A stretch of 64,000 nucleotides of DNA, from the NCBI RefSeq assembly GCF_006337065.1, contig NZ_CP040872.1, positions 2,542,001 through 2,606,000 on the forward strand, given 5' to 3'. The translations under genes and the position numbers were made by a program. This document shows, in pieces, positions 18,395 to 30,507 of the stretch (positions are counted from its first letter, which is position 1; the number at the start of each line of letters is the position of its first letter). The notes beneath the pieces are model-generated. The model was not told the DNA's origin and did no database searches. It worked only from the letters and a program-made list of their open reading frames with translations. This DNA is from Agromyces laixinhei (GTDB taxonomy: Bacteria > Actinomycetota > Actinomycetes > Actinomycetales > Microbacteriaceae).

Positions 18395-19693
18395 CTAGGA
18401 CTTCTTGCGCCGCAGGCGTGCGATCACGATGAACGCGGCGCCTGCGAGCACGATCAGCCCCGCGACGATCGCGATCGTCGTGCCGGCGAAGCCGGTGTGC
18501 GCGAGGCTCTCGCCGGCCGCGGGCGTCGACGGGGTTTCACCCTCGCCACCGGGCTCGCCCGGCGTGGGAGGTGCCACGGCACAGTCGGGGGTGGCCTCGG
18601 GGTAGACCAGCTCGACCGGCAGCTCGGGGTTCACGACGATGGTCGCGTTCGTGAGGTCGCGGGTCCAGGCGAAGTTTCCGTCGGTCTCGACCCAGGTTCC
18701 GTCGTCGAGCCGGGTCCAGCCGGGCCAGCCGTCGGCGTTGCCCTCGTCATCGACCGAGGCACCGGGCCAGAGCACCTTGCCCTGGAGCAGGCCCTGCTCG
18801 TCGAGCTCGCCGAGGTCGAGCGTCTCGGAGTCGGTGCCGTCGCTCAACACGAGCCGCACGTTCCGGTCGGTCACCTGGTCGTCGGGGTCGGTGAGCGCGA
18901 CGTCGAAGAAGATCCACGGGGAGTCCGCCTCGCAGACACCCGTCACGACGGAACCGTCGAGGCTCGCCTCTGTGCATGCCTCGTCGTCGACCTCGAAGTT
19001 CCAGGTCGTCTTCGCGCCGGGTGCGAAGACGTAGCCGTCTCTCGCGGTCGCCGTGACCGTGATCACGCCACCCTGTTCGGCCTGCGTCCACTCGATGAAG
19101 TCCGTGTTGTCGGGGAGGGTCACCTGCTCATTGCCGGGCCCGCACTCGTCGCTGAACGTCGGTGCGCCCTCCACTTCGATCTCCTCGGGCCCAGACGTCG
19201 TGCAGTCACCCTTCAGATTCTCGACTCGACCGTCGGAGCCCTTCGTGAAGTCGTCGCTCCACGTCGTGAATGCGTACACCCACGGGGCGGTCGTCGTATC
19301 GCCGGGCAGGCTCTCGGTTCCGAGGGTGATCGTGACGTTTCCGTCAGAGGCGACCGGACCCCGGTCCATGCCCGCATCGCTCTTCGGCGTGCCGTCGAAT
19401 GCGGCGGTGCCGACGCGCCACATCGTCACCCCGTGCTTGCCCGAAGCCTGCGACAACTTCAGCGAGTACGTCACGTCGTACTCGCCGGTGACGGGGTTGC
19501 ACGCGGCCTTCGCGATGAGGTCGCCGGTGTGCGCGCTGGCGGGGGCGACGACGCCCACGACGGCGAGTCCCGCGCCGAGCGCGAGTGAGGTGAGGATCGC
19601 CGCGATGCGGCGGAACGGGCGTCGTGACGACCATCGCACGCGAGTGCGGGCATCAGTGTCGAAGTGCGCCGGAACGGCGCCGGGATTGCTCAT
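18395..19693 (-). CDS. Secreted cell-wall protein with LAxTG sortase signal
   Basis: The 432-residue protein has a basic n-region (SSRRPFRRIAA), a hydrophobic core and cleavage near APASAHTG around residue 55. The ectodomain is acidic and Thr/Asp-rich with Cys residues (ACNPVTGEYDVTYSLKLSQASGK; repeated DGTW/DGNF-like turns). After a Pro/Gly/Glu-rich linker, the C-terminus is LAHTGFAG, a hydrophobic helix and RLRRKKS, a sorting signal of the LAxTG type that class E sortases use in high-GC actinobacteria. The start MSNPG was chosen because GGAG lies 9 bases upstream. Ligand and function are unknown. Confidence 0.85.
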   Translation of the reverse strand: MSNPGAVPAHFDTDARTRVRWSSRRPFRRIAAILTSLALGAGLAVVGVVAPASAHTGDLIAKAACNPVTGEYDVTYSLKLSQASGKHGVTMWRVGTAAFDGTPKSDAGMDRGPVASDGNVTITLGTESLPGDTTTAPWVYAFTTWSDDFTKGSDGRVENLKGDCTTSGPEEIEVEGAPTFSDECGPGNEQVTLPDNTDFIEWTQAEQGGVITVTATARDGYVFAPGAKTTWNFEVDDEACTEASLDGSVVTGVCEADSPWIFFDVALTDPDDQVTDRNVRLVLSDGTDSETLDLGELDEQGLLQGKVLWPGASVDDEGNADGWPGWTRLDDGTWVETDGNFAWTRDLTNATIVVNPELPVELVYPEATPDCAVAPPTPGEPGGEGETPSTPAAGESLAHTGFAGTTIAIVAGLIVLAGAAFIVIARLRRKKS

Positions 19694-19966
19694 TCGGGTT
19701 GTCTCCATCGGTCGGCCCGGCTCGGTCGACGAATCCGAGGTGACGGCGGCGCGAGGAGGCGCACAGCACGGTCGACGGGCGCGGTGCGCTCATCGACGGA
19801 CGTCGGGTGGATCGGGTGGAGAATCGGGTTCGCAGAGCCGGGGGGCTTGGCAGTGCCCCCCATTATGTCCCCTCGAAGGGGGACGCGTCACGTACCGCTT
19901 GCGAAGGGTGCGAAATCGTGACCGAACCGTGCGCTGGGCCGGCAGACCCGCCGGCGCTGCGCCCGA

Positions 19967-20569
19967 TCAGGGGCGACCGGAGCGGCCGCGCTTCGGGTGC
20001 TCGGGGTCGCGGTTGTCGACGACGACGGATGCCACGAGGCGCGGGTCGCCCTCGGCGTACGCGAGGACGTCGGCAGGGTCGACGGGGTCGCCGTCGAGGG
20101 CGATCCGCACGTCCCACAGCTCGGCGAGCCGTTGCCGCAGCAGGAACCGGCCGTCGACGATGAGGATCGCGTCGTCGGGGCCGGTGATCCACTTGGGCTC
20201 GACCCAGGCGTCGCGGGCCGGGTCCCAGACCCGGGTCACGAAGGCCGTCGAGCCGCCGAGCCGGAACGGCTCGACGAGCACGCGGCGCAGCGCGGATTCG
20301 TCGAACCCGTACCGGTGGTACCGCGCGGGCGTGTCATCGCCGAACACGGACTGCGCCTCCCGCGATCGGTGGAATCCCTCCATGCTCGCGCGGAACACCG
20401 AGTGGTCCCGCTCCTCGAGCACGGCGGCGAGGTCGTCGCCGAACGCCGTCTTGCCGCTCTGCAACGGCCCGTCGATTGCGACGATCATGCGTCCCCGCCC
20501 GTGATGCCGCAGCACCTCGTCGGCGATCGAGCGAAGGAAGGTGACGCGGGGCGTGGTGACGAGCCTCAT
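19967..20569 (-). CDS. Uridine kinase-like P-loop kinase
   Basis: This encodes 200 residues. Walker A is GPLQSGKT near residue 30 (GxxxxGK[ST]), followed by FRASMEGFHRSREA, where uridine kinases carry the catalytic Asp/His loop, and ILIVDGRFLLRQRL (uridine/cytidine kinase-type substrate segment). These enzymes phosphorylate nucleosides or related compounds; specificity is not certain. The ATG at 20569 is preceded by TAGGCT 8 bases upstream, a short-leader promoter that faces the one of mutY, 50 bp away. Confidence 0.78.
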   Translation of the reverse strand: MRLVTTPRVTFLRSIADEVLRHHGRGRMIVAIDGPLQSGKTAFGDDLAAVLEERDHSVFRASMEGFHRSREAQSVFGDDTPARYHRYGFDESALRRVLVEPFRLGGSTAFVTRVWDPARDAWVEPKWITGPDDAILIVDGRFLLRQRLAELWDVRIALDGDPVDPADVLAYAEGDPRLVASVVVDNRDPEHPKRGRSGRP

Positions 20570-20618
20570 GAGAGACGAGCCTAGCTCCGCGGCATCCGCA
20601 CGCCCGTAGGCTGAACGG

Positions 20619-21509
20619 ATGCCACGCCCGCCGACCCCCGACACGATCGCGACCTCGGTCGTCGACTGGTTCGCCGACGCCGCCCGGCCGCTGCCGTGGC
20701 GAGCGGCCGGGGTCTCGCCGTGGGCGGTGCTCGTGAGCGAGTTCATGCTGCAGCAGACGCAGGTCGCGCGTGTGGTGCCGCGCTGGGAGGCGTGGATCGC
20801 CCGCTGGCCGACCGCGGCGGCGCTCGCCGCGGAACCGCCGTCGGAGGCGGTGCGCGCATGGGAACGGCTCGGGTATCCGCGACGCGCGTTGTGGCTGCAC
20901 CGCGCCGCGGTCGAGATCGTCGAGCGCCACGACGGAGAGGTGCCGGCCGACATCGATGCGCTGCTCGCCCTCCAGGGCATCGGACCCTACACGGCGCGCG
21001 CGATCGCGGCGTTCGCCTTCGGCGCGCGGGTGCCGGTCGTCGACACGAACACCCGCAGGGTCATCGCCCGCGCCGTGGCCGGTCAGGCCGAACCCGGGCC
21101 GCCGTCGACGAGCCGGGACCTCGCAGCGATGGCGGGGCTGCTCCCCCGCGACCGCGACGCCGCCCGCCGATTCAACGCCGGGGCGATGGAGCTCGGGGCG
21201 ACGATCTGCACCGCGCGGTCGCCGCGGTGCGACGCGTGCCCGATCGCCGGGGCGTGCGCGTGGCGAGCTGCCGGATACCCGGCGTACACGGGCCCGCGGA
21301 AGGCGGGTCAGCCGCGGTTCGAAGGCTCCGATCGACAGGTTCGCGGCCTGGTCATGCGGGAGCTGCGCGCTGCGCACCGTCCCGTCTCACGAGCCGAGTT
21401 CGAGCCGCTCTGGGCGGATGCGGCGCAACTCGAGCGCGCCCTCACGACGCTTGTGGCCGACGGGCTGGCTGTCGGCAACCCCGACGGCTACCGCCTGCCC
21501 GAGAGGTGA
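20619..21509 (+). CDS. mutY: A/G-specific adenine DNA glycosylase
   Basis: MutY removes A opposite 8-oxoG. The catalytic Glu is in SEFMLQQTQV (about residue 40), the helix-hairpin-helix is LQGIGPYTARAIAAFAF, the catalytic Asp is in VVDTNTRRVI, and four Cys with C-x6-C-x2-C-x5-C spacing (CTARSPRCDACPIAGAC) bind the 4Fe-4S cluster. At 296 residues it is shorter than E. coli MutY and lacks a clear C-terminal NUDIX-like 8-oxoG reader. TAGGCT ends 6 bases before the ATG (leaderless). Its TGA abuts the TCA of convergent rbfA (TGATCA). Confidence 0.92.
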   Translation: MPRPPTPDTIATSVVDWFADAARPLPWRAAGVSPWAVLVSEFMLQQTQVARVVPRWEAWIARWPTAAALAAEPPSEAVRAWERLGYPRRALWLHRAAVEIVERHDGEVPADIDALLALQGIGPYTARAIAAFAFGARVPVVDTNTRRVIARAVAGQAEPGPPSTSRDLAAMAGLLPRDRDAARRFNAGAMELGATICTARSPRCDACPIAGACAWRAAGYPAYTGPRKAGQPRFEGSDRQVRGLVMRELRAAHRPVSRAEFEPLWADAAQLERALTTLVADGLAVGNPDGYRLPER

Positions 21510-21986
21510 TCAGCGCGAGGCATCCGCTTCGTCGACCCTGCCGTCGGCACCGTCGTCGTCCTGGTACTCGCGAGGCTTGACGTACGGGTCTGCTTCGCCC
21601 GCGTACTCGGCGGTCGCGGCGAACTCGGCCGTCTCAGCGTCGCGCGTCTGCGCCTCACGGAGCAGCGCGCTGATGTGCTCGGCGTTCTCGGGGATCGCAT
21701 CGGCGATGAACTCGAGCGACGGCGTCAGTCTGGCAGTGATGTTGCGGCCGACCTCACTGCGGAGCATCCCGGTCGCCGCCTTCAGCGCCTTGGCGGAATC
21801 CTGCCGCTCTTCGTCGGTGCCGTACACCGTGTAGAAGATGCTGGCGTGCTGCAGGTCGCCGGTGACGCGAACGTCGGTGATCGTGACGAACCCGAGCCGA
21901 GGGTCGCGGAGGCCCTTGTCGAGGCGTTTCGCGACGATCTCCTTGATGCGATCGGCCATCTTCCTGGCCCGTGCCGGATCAGCCAT
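21510..21986 (-). CDS. rbfA: Ribosome-binding factor A
   Basis: RbfA is a KH-fold 30S maturation factor. The protein (158 residues) begins MADPARARKMADRIKEIVAKRL and has DPRLGFVTITDVRVTGDLQHASIFYTVYG, the conserved core of the family. The C-terminal 40 residues form an acidic actinobacterial extension (EYQDDDGADGRVDEADAS). AGGGGAG upstream of MADPARAR decides the start over an in-frame ATG 51 bases earlier. It follows infB, the usual order, with a strong hairpin in between. Confidence 0.93.
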   Translation of the reverse strand: MADPARARKMADRIKEIVAKRLDKGLRDPRLGFVTITDVRVTGDLQHASIFYTVYGTDEERQDSAKALKAATGMLRSEVGRNITARLTPSLEFIADAIPENAEHISALLREAQTRDAETAEFAATAEYAGEADPYVKPREYQDDDGADGRVDEADASR

Positions 21987-22013
21987 GCTGTGTCTCCCCT
22001 TCCGAGAGTGAGG

Positions 22014-22042
22014 AGGGGGTGACGGATGCTCCGCCACCCCCT
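22014..22042 (-). terminator. Hairpin between infB and rbfA
   Basis: AGGGGGTG (22014-22021) pairs with CACCCCCT (22035-22042), and CGGA with TCCG inside, leaving a 3-base loop. Without a U tract and inside a conserved operon it may only attenuate transcription into rbfA or protect the infB message. Confidence 0.5.
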
Positions 22043-22051
22043 GACCAGGAT

Positions 22052-24853
<2,802 letters not shown>

Positions 24854-24936
24854 TTCTCTCCTGTTCCGGGCCCGACCCCGGACAGGGGCGGACCATCACT
24901 GACGGACGGGTCTCATTTCGAGCCGCTCATTAGTTG

Positions 24937-25200
24937 TCACTCATTGGTCATCACTTCGCCGTTCAGCTTGTTCTCTACATTGCCGGTGTCCACCTCGCCG
25001 CGAATGCGGAGCGCACGCCCGAAGGCGCGTCGCCGCACGGCGAGCTGGTAGCACTCGAGTGACGGATGCAGCCACGCCCCCCTGCCCGGAAGCACAGCCT
25101 CATCATCTGCGATGACGTGGGAGTTCTGGGCGACGAGCCTCAGAAGTGAGGCTCGTGGGGCACGCGAACGGCATCCGATGCACGTTCTGACGGGTTCCAT
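24937..25200 (-). CDS. ylxR: YlxR family RNA-binding protein (RnpM)
   Basis: It encodes 87 residues. RTCIGCRSRAPRASLLRLV and GRGAWLHPSLECYQLAVRRRAFGRAL carry the DUF448 signature (Cys-Ile-Gly-Cys-Arg, then GRGAW and a basic helix). The Bacillus homologue binds RNase P RNA and modulates its activity; a nucleoid role has also been proposed. It sits between nusA (78 bp) and infB (83 bp), the conserved location. Confidence 0.92.
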   Translation of the reverse strand: MEPVRTCIGCRSRAPRASLLRLVAQNSHVIADDEAVLPGRGAWLHPSLECYQLAVRRRAFGRALRIRGEVDTGNVENKLNGEVMTNE

Positions 25201-25278
25201 CTTACACTCTGCGCTGTGTGGCCGCTGACGGCGGCCGATCGGTGGATGTCGGCGGTGACCGCTCGGCGCCCGTTCGGT

Positions 25279-26277
25279 TCAGTCGGACTCGAGGGCCGAG
25301 TCGGGCTGGATGTCGATCTTCGCTCCCGTCAGCTTCGCGGCGAGACGGGCGTTCTGGCCCTCCTTGCCGATGGCCAGCGAGAGCTGGTAGTCGGGCACGA
25401 GCGCGCGCACGGCTCGCGTGCCCTCATCGATCACGAACGCGCTCGTGACCTTCGCGGGGCTCAGCGCACTCGCCACGAAGGTCGCGAGGTCGTCGTTCCA
25501 ATCGACGATGTCGATCTTCTCGGCGCCGAGCTCCGCCGTCACGGCGCGGACGCGCTGACCGAGCTCACCGATCGCGGCGCCCTTGGCGTTGACGCCGGGC
25601 TGGGTCGCCCGCACCGCGATCTTCGTGCGGTGGCCCGCCTCCCTGGCGAGCGAGACGATCTCGACGACGCCGGAGGCGATCTCGGGAACCTCGAGCGCGA
25701 AGAGCTTGCGCACGAGCGCCGGGTGGGTGCGCGACACCGTGATCGACGGCCCCTTGAGCCCCTTGGCCACGCTCGTCACGTAGACGCGGATGCGCTGGCC
25801 GTGCGCATACTCCTCGCCGGCCACCTGCTCTTCGGGCGGCAGGATCGCCTCGACGGTGCCGAGGTCGATGTGCACCATGCGCGGGTTCGGGCCCTGCTGG
25901 ATGATGCCGGCGACGATGTCGCCCTCGCGCCCGCGGAACTCGCCGAGCACGGCGTCGTCGGCGAGATCGCGCAGTCGCTGGTTGATGACCTGCTTCGCGG
26001 CGAAGGCGGCGATGCGGCCGAAGTCGCTCGGGCTGCCTTCGGCCTCGCCGACGACGTTGCCCTCTTCATCGAGTTCGGGAACGAACACCGAGACGTGGCC
26101 GGTCTTGCGATCGAGGTGCGCACGGGCCCCTTCGGGGTTCGCGTGGCCGTGCTGGTCGGGGTGCGTGTGCTTCAGGTAGGCCATGAGAATGGCCTGCTCG
26201 ATGATCTCCACCAGCTCATCGAACGGGATCTCCTTCTCGCGCTCCATCATCCGCAGCACGCTGAGGTCGATATCCAT
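25279..26277 (-). CDS. nusA: Transcription termination/antitermination protein NusA
   Basis: NusA (332 residues) binds RNA polymerase at pauses. The N-terminal polymerase-binding domain starts [30 protein letters not shown], followed by the S1 domain ([22 protein letters not shown]) and two KH domains ([36 protein letters not shown]). It lacks the acidic C-terminal repeats of E. coli NusA, which is usual outside gamma-proteobacteria. In most actinobacteria rimP directly precedes it; here only about 100 bp separate it from proS and no rimP is present. Confidence 0.95.
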   Translation of the reverse strand: MDIDLSVLRMMEREKEIPFDELVEIIEQAILMAYLKHTHPDQHGHANPEGARAHLDRKTGHVSVFVPELDEEGNVVGEAEGSPSDFGRIAAFAAKQVINQRLRDLADDAVLGEFRGREGDIVAGIIQQGPNPRMVHIDLGTVEAILPPEEQVAGEEYAHGQRIRVYVTSVAKGLKGPSITVSRTHPALVRKLFALEVPEIASGVVEIVSLAREAGHRTKIAVRATQPGVNAKGAAIGELGQRVRAVTAELGAEKIDIVDWNDDLATFVASALSPAKVTSAFVIDEGTRAVRALVPDYQLSLAIGKEGQNARLAAKLTGAKIDIQPDSALESD

Positions 26278-26379
26278 GAACCCGGCCTCCTCTATTCAGC
26301 TCTCGTGCCGCTTCCCCTCGGAGCGGACAGGACTCTACGGTACCCGATGCACGGGCCTCCAGACAGCCACTTCGGGCGC

Positions 26380-28144
26380 TCAGGCGAGCGCGGAGACCAC
26401 CCCGTCGATCGGCACACTCGTGCGCTCGCCGGTGGCGCGATCCCAGACCTCGACGACACCGTCGGCGACGCCACGGCCGACGATCACGATCTTCGGCACG
26501 CCGATGAGTTCGGCATCGCCGAACTTCACACCGGGCGAGACCTTGGGGCGATCGTCGTAGAGCACGTCGAGACGGGAGGTTTCGAGTTCGGGACACGATC
26601 GTTTCTGCGGTGTCGAAGACCAACGGGTCCTTGCCGGTGGCGACGACGTGCACGTCGAACGGAGCGACGGCGGCCGGCCAGACGAGGCCCTTGTCGTCGT
26701 TGTTGTCTTCGGCGAGGATCGCGAGGATGCGGGTCACGCCGATGCCGTAGGAGCCCATCGTGACGGTCGCGAGCTTGCCGTTCTCGTCGAGCACCTTGAG
26801 GCCGAGCACCTCGGCGTACTTGCGGCCGAGCTGGAAGACATGGCCGATCTCCATGCCGCGGGCGAGCTCGACCGGCCCTGACCCGTCGGGAGCGGGGTCG
26901 CCGGCGAGCACGTTCGATGCCTCGATCGTTCCGTCGGCCACGAAGTCGCGTCCGGCGACGAGTCCGAAGACGTGCTGCTGGTCGACGTTCGCGCCGGTGA
27001 TCCACTCGGTGCCGTCGACGATGCGGGGGTCGACGAGATAACGGATGCCGGTGGCCGACGACTCCCCCAGCACGGCGCCGCTCTCGGACCAGGGGCCGAT
27101 GTAACCCTTCACGAGGCCGGGATGCTTCGCGAAGTCGGCCTCGGTCGCGGGCTCGACCACGGCGGGGGCGAAGGCCACCTCGACGCGCTTCATCTCGACA
27201 TCACGATCGCCGGGCAGGCCGATCACGACGATCTCGCGGGTGCCATCGGGCGCAGCGACCGCGATCACGACGTTCTTCAGTGTGTCCGCCGCGGTCCACA
27301 CGCGCCCGTCGGGGCGCGGATATTCGGCATTCGCCAGGTCGACGAGCGTTGCGATCGTCGGAGTGTTGGGCGAGTCGAGCACCAGGGGCGCGGGAAGGCC
27401 GTCGAACGGGATCGGCTCGGGCACGACGGTCTCGAACGCCTCGACGTTGGCCGCGTAGCCGCCGGCCGTTCGCACGAAGGTGTCTTCGCCGACCGGCGTC
27501 GGGTGCAGGAACTCCTCGCTCTTCGAGCCGCCCATCGCACCGGCATCCGCTTTGACGATGACGTACTCGAGTCCGAGCCGGGTGAAGATGCGCTCGTAGG
27601 CATCGCGCTGGGCCTGATAGCTCGCCTCCAGGCCCTCGTCGGAGACGTCGAACGAGTAGGCGTCTTTCATCGTGAACTCGCGGCCGCGCAGGAGGCCGGC
27701 GCGCGGCCGGGCTTCGTCACGGTACTTGTCCTGAATCTGGTAGATCGACAGCGGCAGGTCTTTGTACGAGTTGTAGAGGTCTTTCACGAGCAGGGTGAAG
27801 ACCTCTTCATGCGTGGGCGCGAGCAGGTAGTCGGCGCCCTTGCGGTCGTGCAGGCGGAAGAGGGCGTCGCCGTATTCGGTCCATCGGCCCGTGATCTCGT
27901 AGGGCTCTCGCGGCAGCAGCGCCGGGAAGTGCACCTCATGCGCCCCCGCGTTCGTCATCTCTTCACGGATGATCGCCTCGATCTTCGCCTTCACGCGGAG
28001 CCCCATCGGCAGCCAGGCGAAGACCCCCGGCGCCTGGCGCCGGATGTAGCCGGCCCGCACGAGCAGGCGGTGGCTCGTGACCTCGGCATCGGCGGGGTCT
28101 TCGCGGAGCGTACGGAGGAAGTAGTTCGTCAGACGTGTGGGCAC
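26380..28144 (-). pseudogene. proS: Proline--tRNA ligase, interrupted by a one-base frameshift
   Basis: This is class II prolyl-tRNA synthetase with [14 protein letters not shown] at the start, motif 2 [24 protein letters not shown], the YbaK-like editing insertion (about 240-380) and motif 3 [14 protein letters not shown]. After [10 protein letters not shown] the frame is lost; the anticodon-binding domain ([20 protein letters not shown] to SALA) continues in the next frame to 26380. Removing one G from the GGG run at 26590-26592 restores [17 protein letters not shown] and gives exactly 588 codons. A lone proS is essential, so a base-call error is as likely as a real mutation, unless a second proS exists elsewhere. 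Confidence 0.88.
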
Positions 28145-28205
28145 CCGACGATTCTACTGAGCACGACGGATGCCGCGGCGACGCCCGCGTTTCGACCGCC
28201 GCCCG

Positions 28206-28397
28206 TCAGACGCCCTCGTCGTCCTCCTCGTCGGCGAGCGCGAACCTCTCGAGGTCGCCCTCGAGTTCCGTCGCGAGGTCATCGTCGGAGTCGTCGGCCG
28301 ACTCATCCGAGTCGTCGACGTCTTCGGGCAGTGTGCCCGTGCCGTCGGGATACCCCGCAGTGTCGGGGTATTCGAATTCGTCGTCGTCACCGTTCAT
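28206..28397 (-). CDS. Small highly acidic protein
   Basis: It encodes 63 residues, of which 28 are Asp or Glu and only one is basic, starting MNGDDDEFEYPDTAGYPDG. No Cys, no signal peptide and no known fold is visible. GAGAGGAG 6 bases before the ATG at 28397 supports real translation; an in-frame ATG 36 bases earlier has no such site. It lies between ispG and proS on the same strand. Such proteins can be intrinsically disordered, mimic nucleic acid or bind metals; none of this can be tested from sequence. Confidence 0.6.
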   Translation of the reverse strand: MNGDDDEFEYPDTAGYPDGTGTLPEDVDDSDESADDSDDDLATELEGDLERFALADEEDDEGV

Positions 28398-28471
28398 CGC
28401 GGTCTCCTCTCGCGAACGGATGCCACGGGGCATCCGTTGCCGCCAACCCTACGCGCGGGCGACGGGCGCGA

Positions 28472-29623
28472 CTACGGGGTGAGCACTTCGGGAGCGCCGA
28501 CCGGCGCATCGGCGCCCATCTCGTCGGCGATGCGGTTGGCCTCCTCGATGAGGGTCGCGACGATCTCGGACTCGGGCACGGTCTTGATGACCTCGCCCTT
28601 CACGAAGATCTGGCCCTTGCCGTTGCCGGATGCCACGCCGAGGTCGGCCTCGCGGGCCTCGCCGGGGCCGTTCACGACGCACCCCATGACGGCGACGCGA
28701 AGCGGCACGGTCATGCCCTCGAGTCCGTCGGTCACGTCGTTGGCCAGCTTGTAGACGTCGACCTGGGCGCGGCCGCACGACGGGCACGAGACGATCTCGA
28801 GCTTGCGCTCGCGAAGGTTCAGCGATTGCAGGATCTGCAGCCCGACCTTGACCTCTTCGACCGGCGGCGCCGAGAGTGAGACCCGGATGGTGTCGCCGAT
28901 GCCCTCGCCGAGCAGGATGCCGAACGCGGTCGCGCTCTTGATGGTGCCCTGGAACTCGGGCCCGGCCTCGGTCACGCCGAGGTGAAGCGGCCAATCGCCG
29001 CGTTCGGCCAGTTGGCGGTAGGCCTTCACCATGACGATCGGGTCGTTGTGCTTGACCGAGATCTTGAAGTCGTGGAAGTCGTGCTCTTCGAAGAGGCTCG
29101 CCTCCCACACCGCCGACTCGACCAACGCCTCGGGCGTGGCCTTGCCGTACTTCTCGAGCAGCCGTGGGTCGAGCGACCCGGCGTTCACGCCGATGCGCAG
29201 CGATACGCCGGCCGCCTTCGCCGCCGCTGCGATCTCGCCGACGCGGTCGTCGAACTTGCGGATGTTGCCGGGGTTCACTCGTACGGCCGCGCAACCGGCG
29301 TCGATTGCGGCGAACACGTAGTTCGGCTGGAAGTGGATGTCGGCGATAACCGGGATCTGGCTCTTCTTGGCGATGATCGGCAGCGCTTCCGCATCGTCAC
29401 GGCTCGGCACGGCGACGCGCACGATGTCGCAGCCCGACGCCGTGAGCTCCGCGATCTGCTGCAGCGTCGCGTTGATGTTGGTCGTGGGCGTCGTGGTCAT
29501 CGACTGCACGCTCACCTGCGCGTCGCCGCCGACGAGCACCTTGCCCACCTTGATCTGGCGGGACTTGCGTCGCGGGGCCAGTACCTCAGGGACTTTGGGC
29601 ATTCCGAGATTCACAGCAGGCAC
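28472..29623 (-). CDS. ispG: 4-hydroxy-3-methylbut-2-en-1-yl diphosphate synthase (flavodoxin)
   Basis: IspG (GcpE, 383 residues) is the iron-sulfur enzyme that reduces MEcPP to HMBPP in the MEP isoprenoid pathway. The N-terminal TIM barrel contains [18 protein letters not shown] and [16 protein letters not shown]. The C-terminal 4Fe-4S domain has [11 protein letters not shown] and [16 protein letters not shown], giving the three Cys ligands and the conserved Glu. In M. tuberculosis ispG directly follows rseP and dxr; here those two are 19 kb away. Part of this gene (29254-29438) is present again at 30508-30692. Confidence 0.96.
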   Translation of the reverse strand: MPAVNLGMPKVPEVLAPRRKSRQIKVGKVLVGGDAQVSVQSMTTTPTTNINATLQQIAELTASGCDIVRVAVPSRDDAEALPIIAKKSQIPVIADIHFQPNYVFAAIDAGCAAVRVNPGNIRKFDDRVGEIAAAAKAAGVSLRIGVNAGSLDPRLLEKYGKATPEALVESAVWEASLFEEHDFHDFKISVKHNDPIVMVKAYRQLAERGDWPLHLGVTEAGPEFQGTIKSATAFGILLGEGIGDTIRVSLSAPPVEEVKVGLQILQSLNLRERKLEIVSCPSCGRAQVDVYKLANDVTDGLEGMTVPLRVAVMGCVVNGPGEAREADLGVASGNGKGQIFVKGEVIKTVPESEIVATLIEEANRIADEMGADAPVGAPEVLTP

Positions 29624-29646
29624 GGGTCGAGTCTACTTCGGTCGGC

Positions 29647-29662
29647 GACGGACTCGTCCGTC
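29647..29662 (-). terminator. Short hairpin between lipoprotein gene and ispG
   Basis: GACGGA (29647-29652) pairs with TCCGTC (29657-29662) around CTCG. It lies in the 49-bp gap between the lipoprotein stop and the ispG start and could insulate ispG from upstream transcription. The stem is only 6 bp, so this is tentative. Confidence 0.3.
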
Positions 29663-29672
29663 AGCGGATGTC

Positions 29673-30392
29673 TCAGGCGCCGCCGAGTCCGAGCACGAGG
29701 GGCGCCTGCAGATACTCGATGGCTTCTCCATCGGCTCCGGAGTCGACGACCACGGCATCGGCGAACGGGACGCCGCTCGCGGGGTACGGGTGTTCGCCTC
29801 GCACGGGACCGTACTCGACGGCGCCGTAGTAGCCGTAGCCGGCCCCATTCATCGACGGGTTCCCGAGAGCGATCGCAGCCGCCACGTCATCGCCGACCTG
29901 GTAGCCCTGCTCTGTGGTGAGTGTGACGCCTGACGAGAAGGCCGGCGCGGTCACTCGCACCCAGGCCGGCATCACCATGGGGTTGTTCTCGTCCTCCGCA
30001 GCGGCCGCAGTGTCGTAGTAGAGAATCGCGTCCCAGGTATATGCCGTTCCCGGCGGAGATTCCCTCGGCGTGGCGTCCTCGACCACCGGCGCCACCCCGG
30101 AGACGCGGGTCAACGCATCGACGAGTTCCGATTCGTGACCTGCATAGGGGATCGCGACGACCAGCTCGGATCCGGCACGGAGCTCCAGCGCCTCGGGCCG
30201 CAGCACGACCGAAGTGACCTGAGCGAGCGGATCCTCCGGCGTCTCGGAAGCGGAAGGGGTCGACTCGGCAGGGGGCGGAGAAGTCCCGGGCGTGGACGTC
30301 GCCGCGGGCGAGCCGCCCATGCAGCCACCCAGCCCCAGCAGGATGGCGACGGCGGCAGCGGTGAGCGCGGCGGTGCGACGGTTGCGGGTCAT
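29673..30392 (-). CDS. Secreted lipoprotein, paralogue 1
   Basis: The 239-residue protein has a signal peptide ending in lipobox LGLGGC (Cys24), then a Ser/Thr/Pro linker and a mature domain with [31 protein letters not shown] and [25 protein letters not shown]. The same segments recur in the lipoprotein at 30954-31688 ([44 protein letters not shown]), so the two are paralogues. GAAGGAG 4 bases upstream supports the start. The family was not recognised; it is probably anchored outside the membrane. Confidence 0.78.
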   Translation of the reverse strand: MTRNRRTAALTAAAVAILLGLGGCMGGSPAATSTPGTSPPPAESTPSASETPEDPLAQVTSVVLRPEALELRAGSELVVAIPYAGHESELVDALTRVSGVAPVVEDATPRESPPGTAYTWDAILYYDTAAAAEDENNPMVMPAWVRVTAPAFSSGVTLTTEQGYQVGDDVAAAIALGNPSMNGAGYGYYGAVEYGPVRGEHPYPASGVPFADAVVVDSGADGEAIEYLQAPLVLGLGGA

Positions 30393-30436
30393 CGGACTCC
30401 TTCGACTGCACGGGCACTGCGCCCGATCCTCAGCAA

Positions 30437-30470
30437 GCTTGGCAGGTCGCAGCGCCCTGAAGCGCCAAGC
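30437..30470 (-). terminator. Possible hairpin upstream of lipoprotein 1
   Basis: GCTTGGC (30437-30443) is complementary to GCCAAGC (30464-30470), with CAGG/CCTG able to pair further in. It could end transcription coming through the ispG/hydrolase scar. Confidence 0.35.
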
Positions 30471-30479
30471 CTCCTCACG

Positions 30480-30493
30480 ATCCGATATCGGAT
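30480..30493. promoter_or_regulatory. Perfect 14-bp palindrome ATCCGATATCGGAT
   Basis: This gap-free palindrome lies about 90 bp upstream of lipoprotein 1 and 15 bp from the end of the ispG fragment. It could be a repressor site or simply recombination-junction sequence. No second copy was seen. Confidence 0.3.
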
Positions 30494-30507
30494 TCGGTCG
30501 ACGTCAT

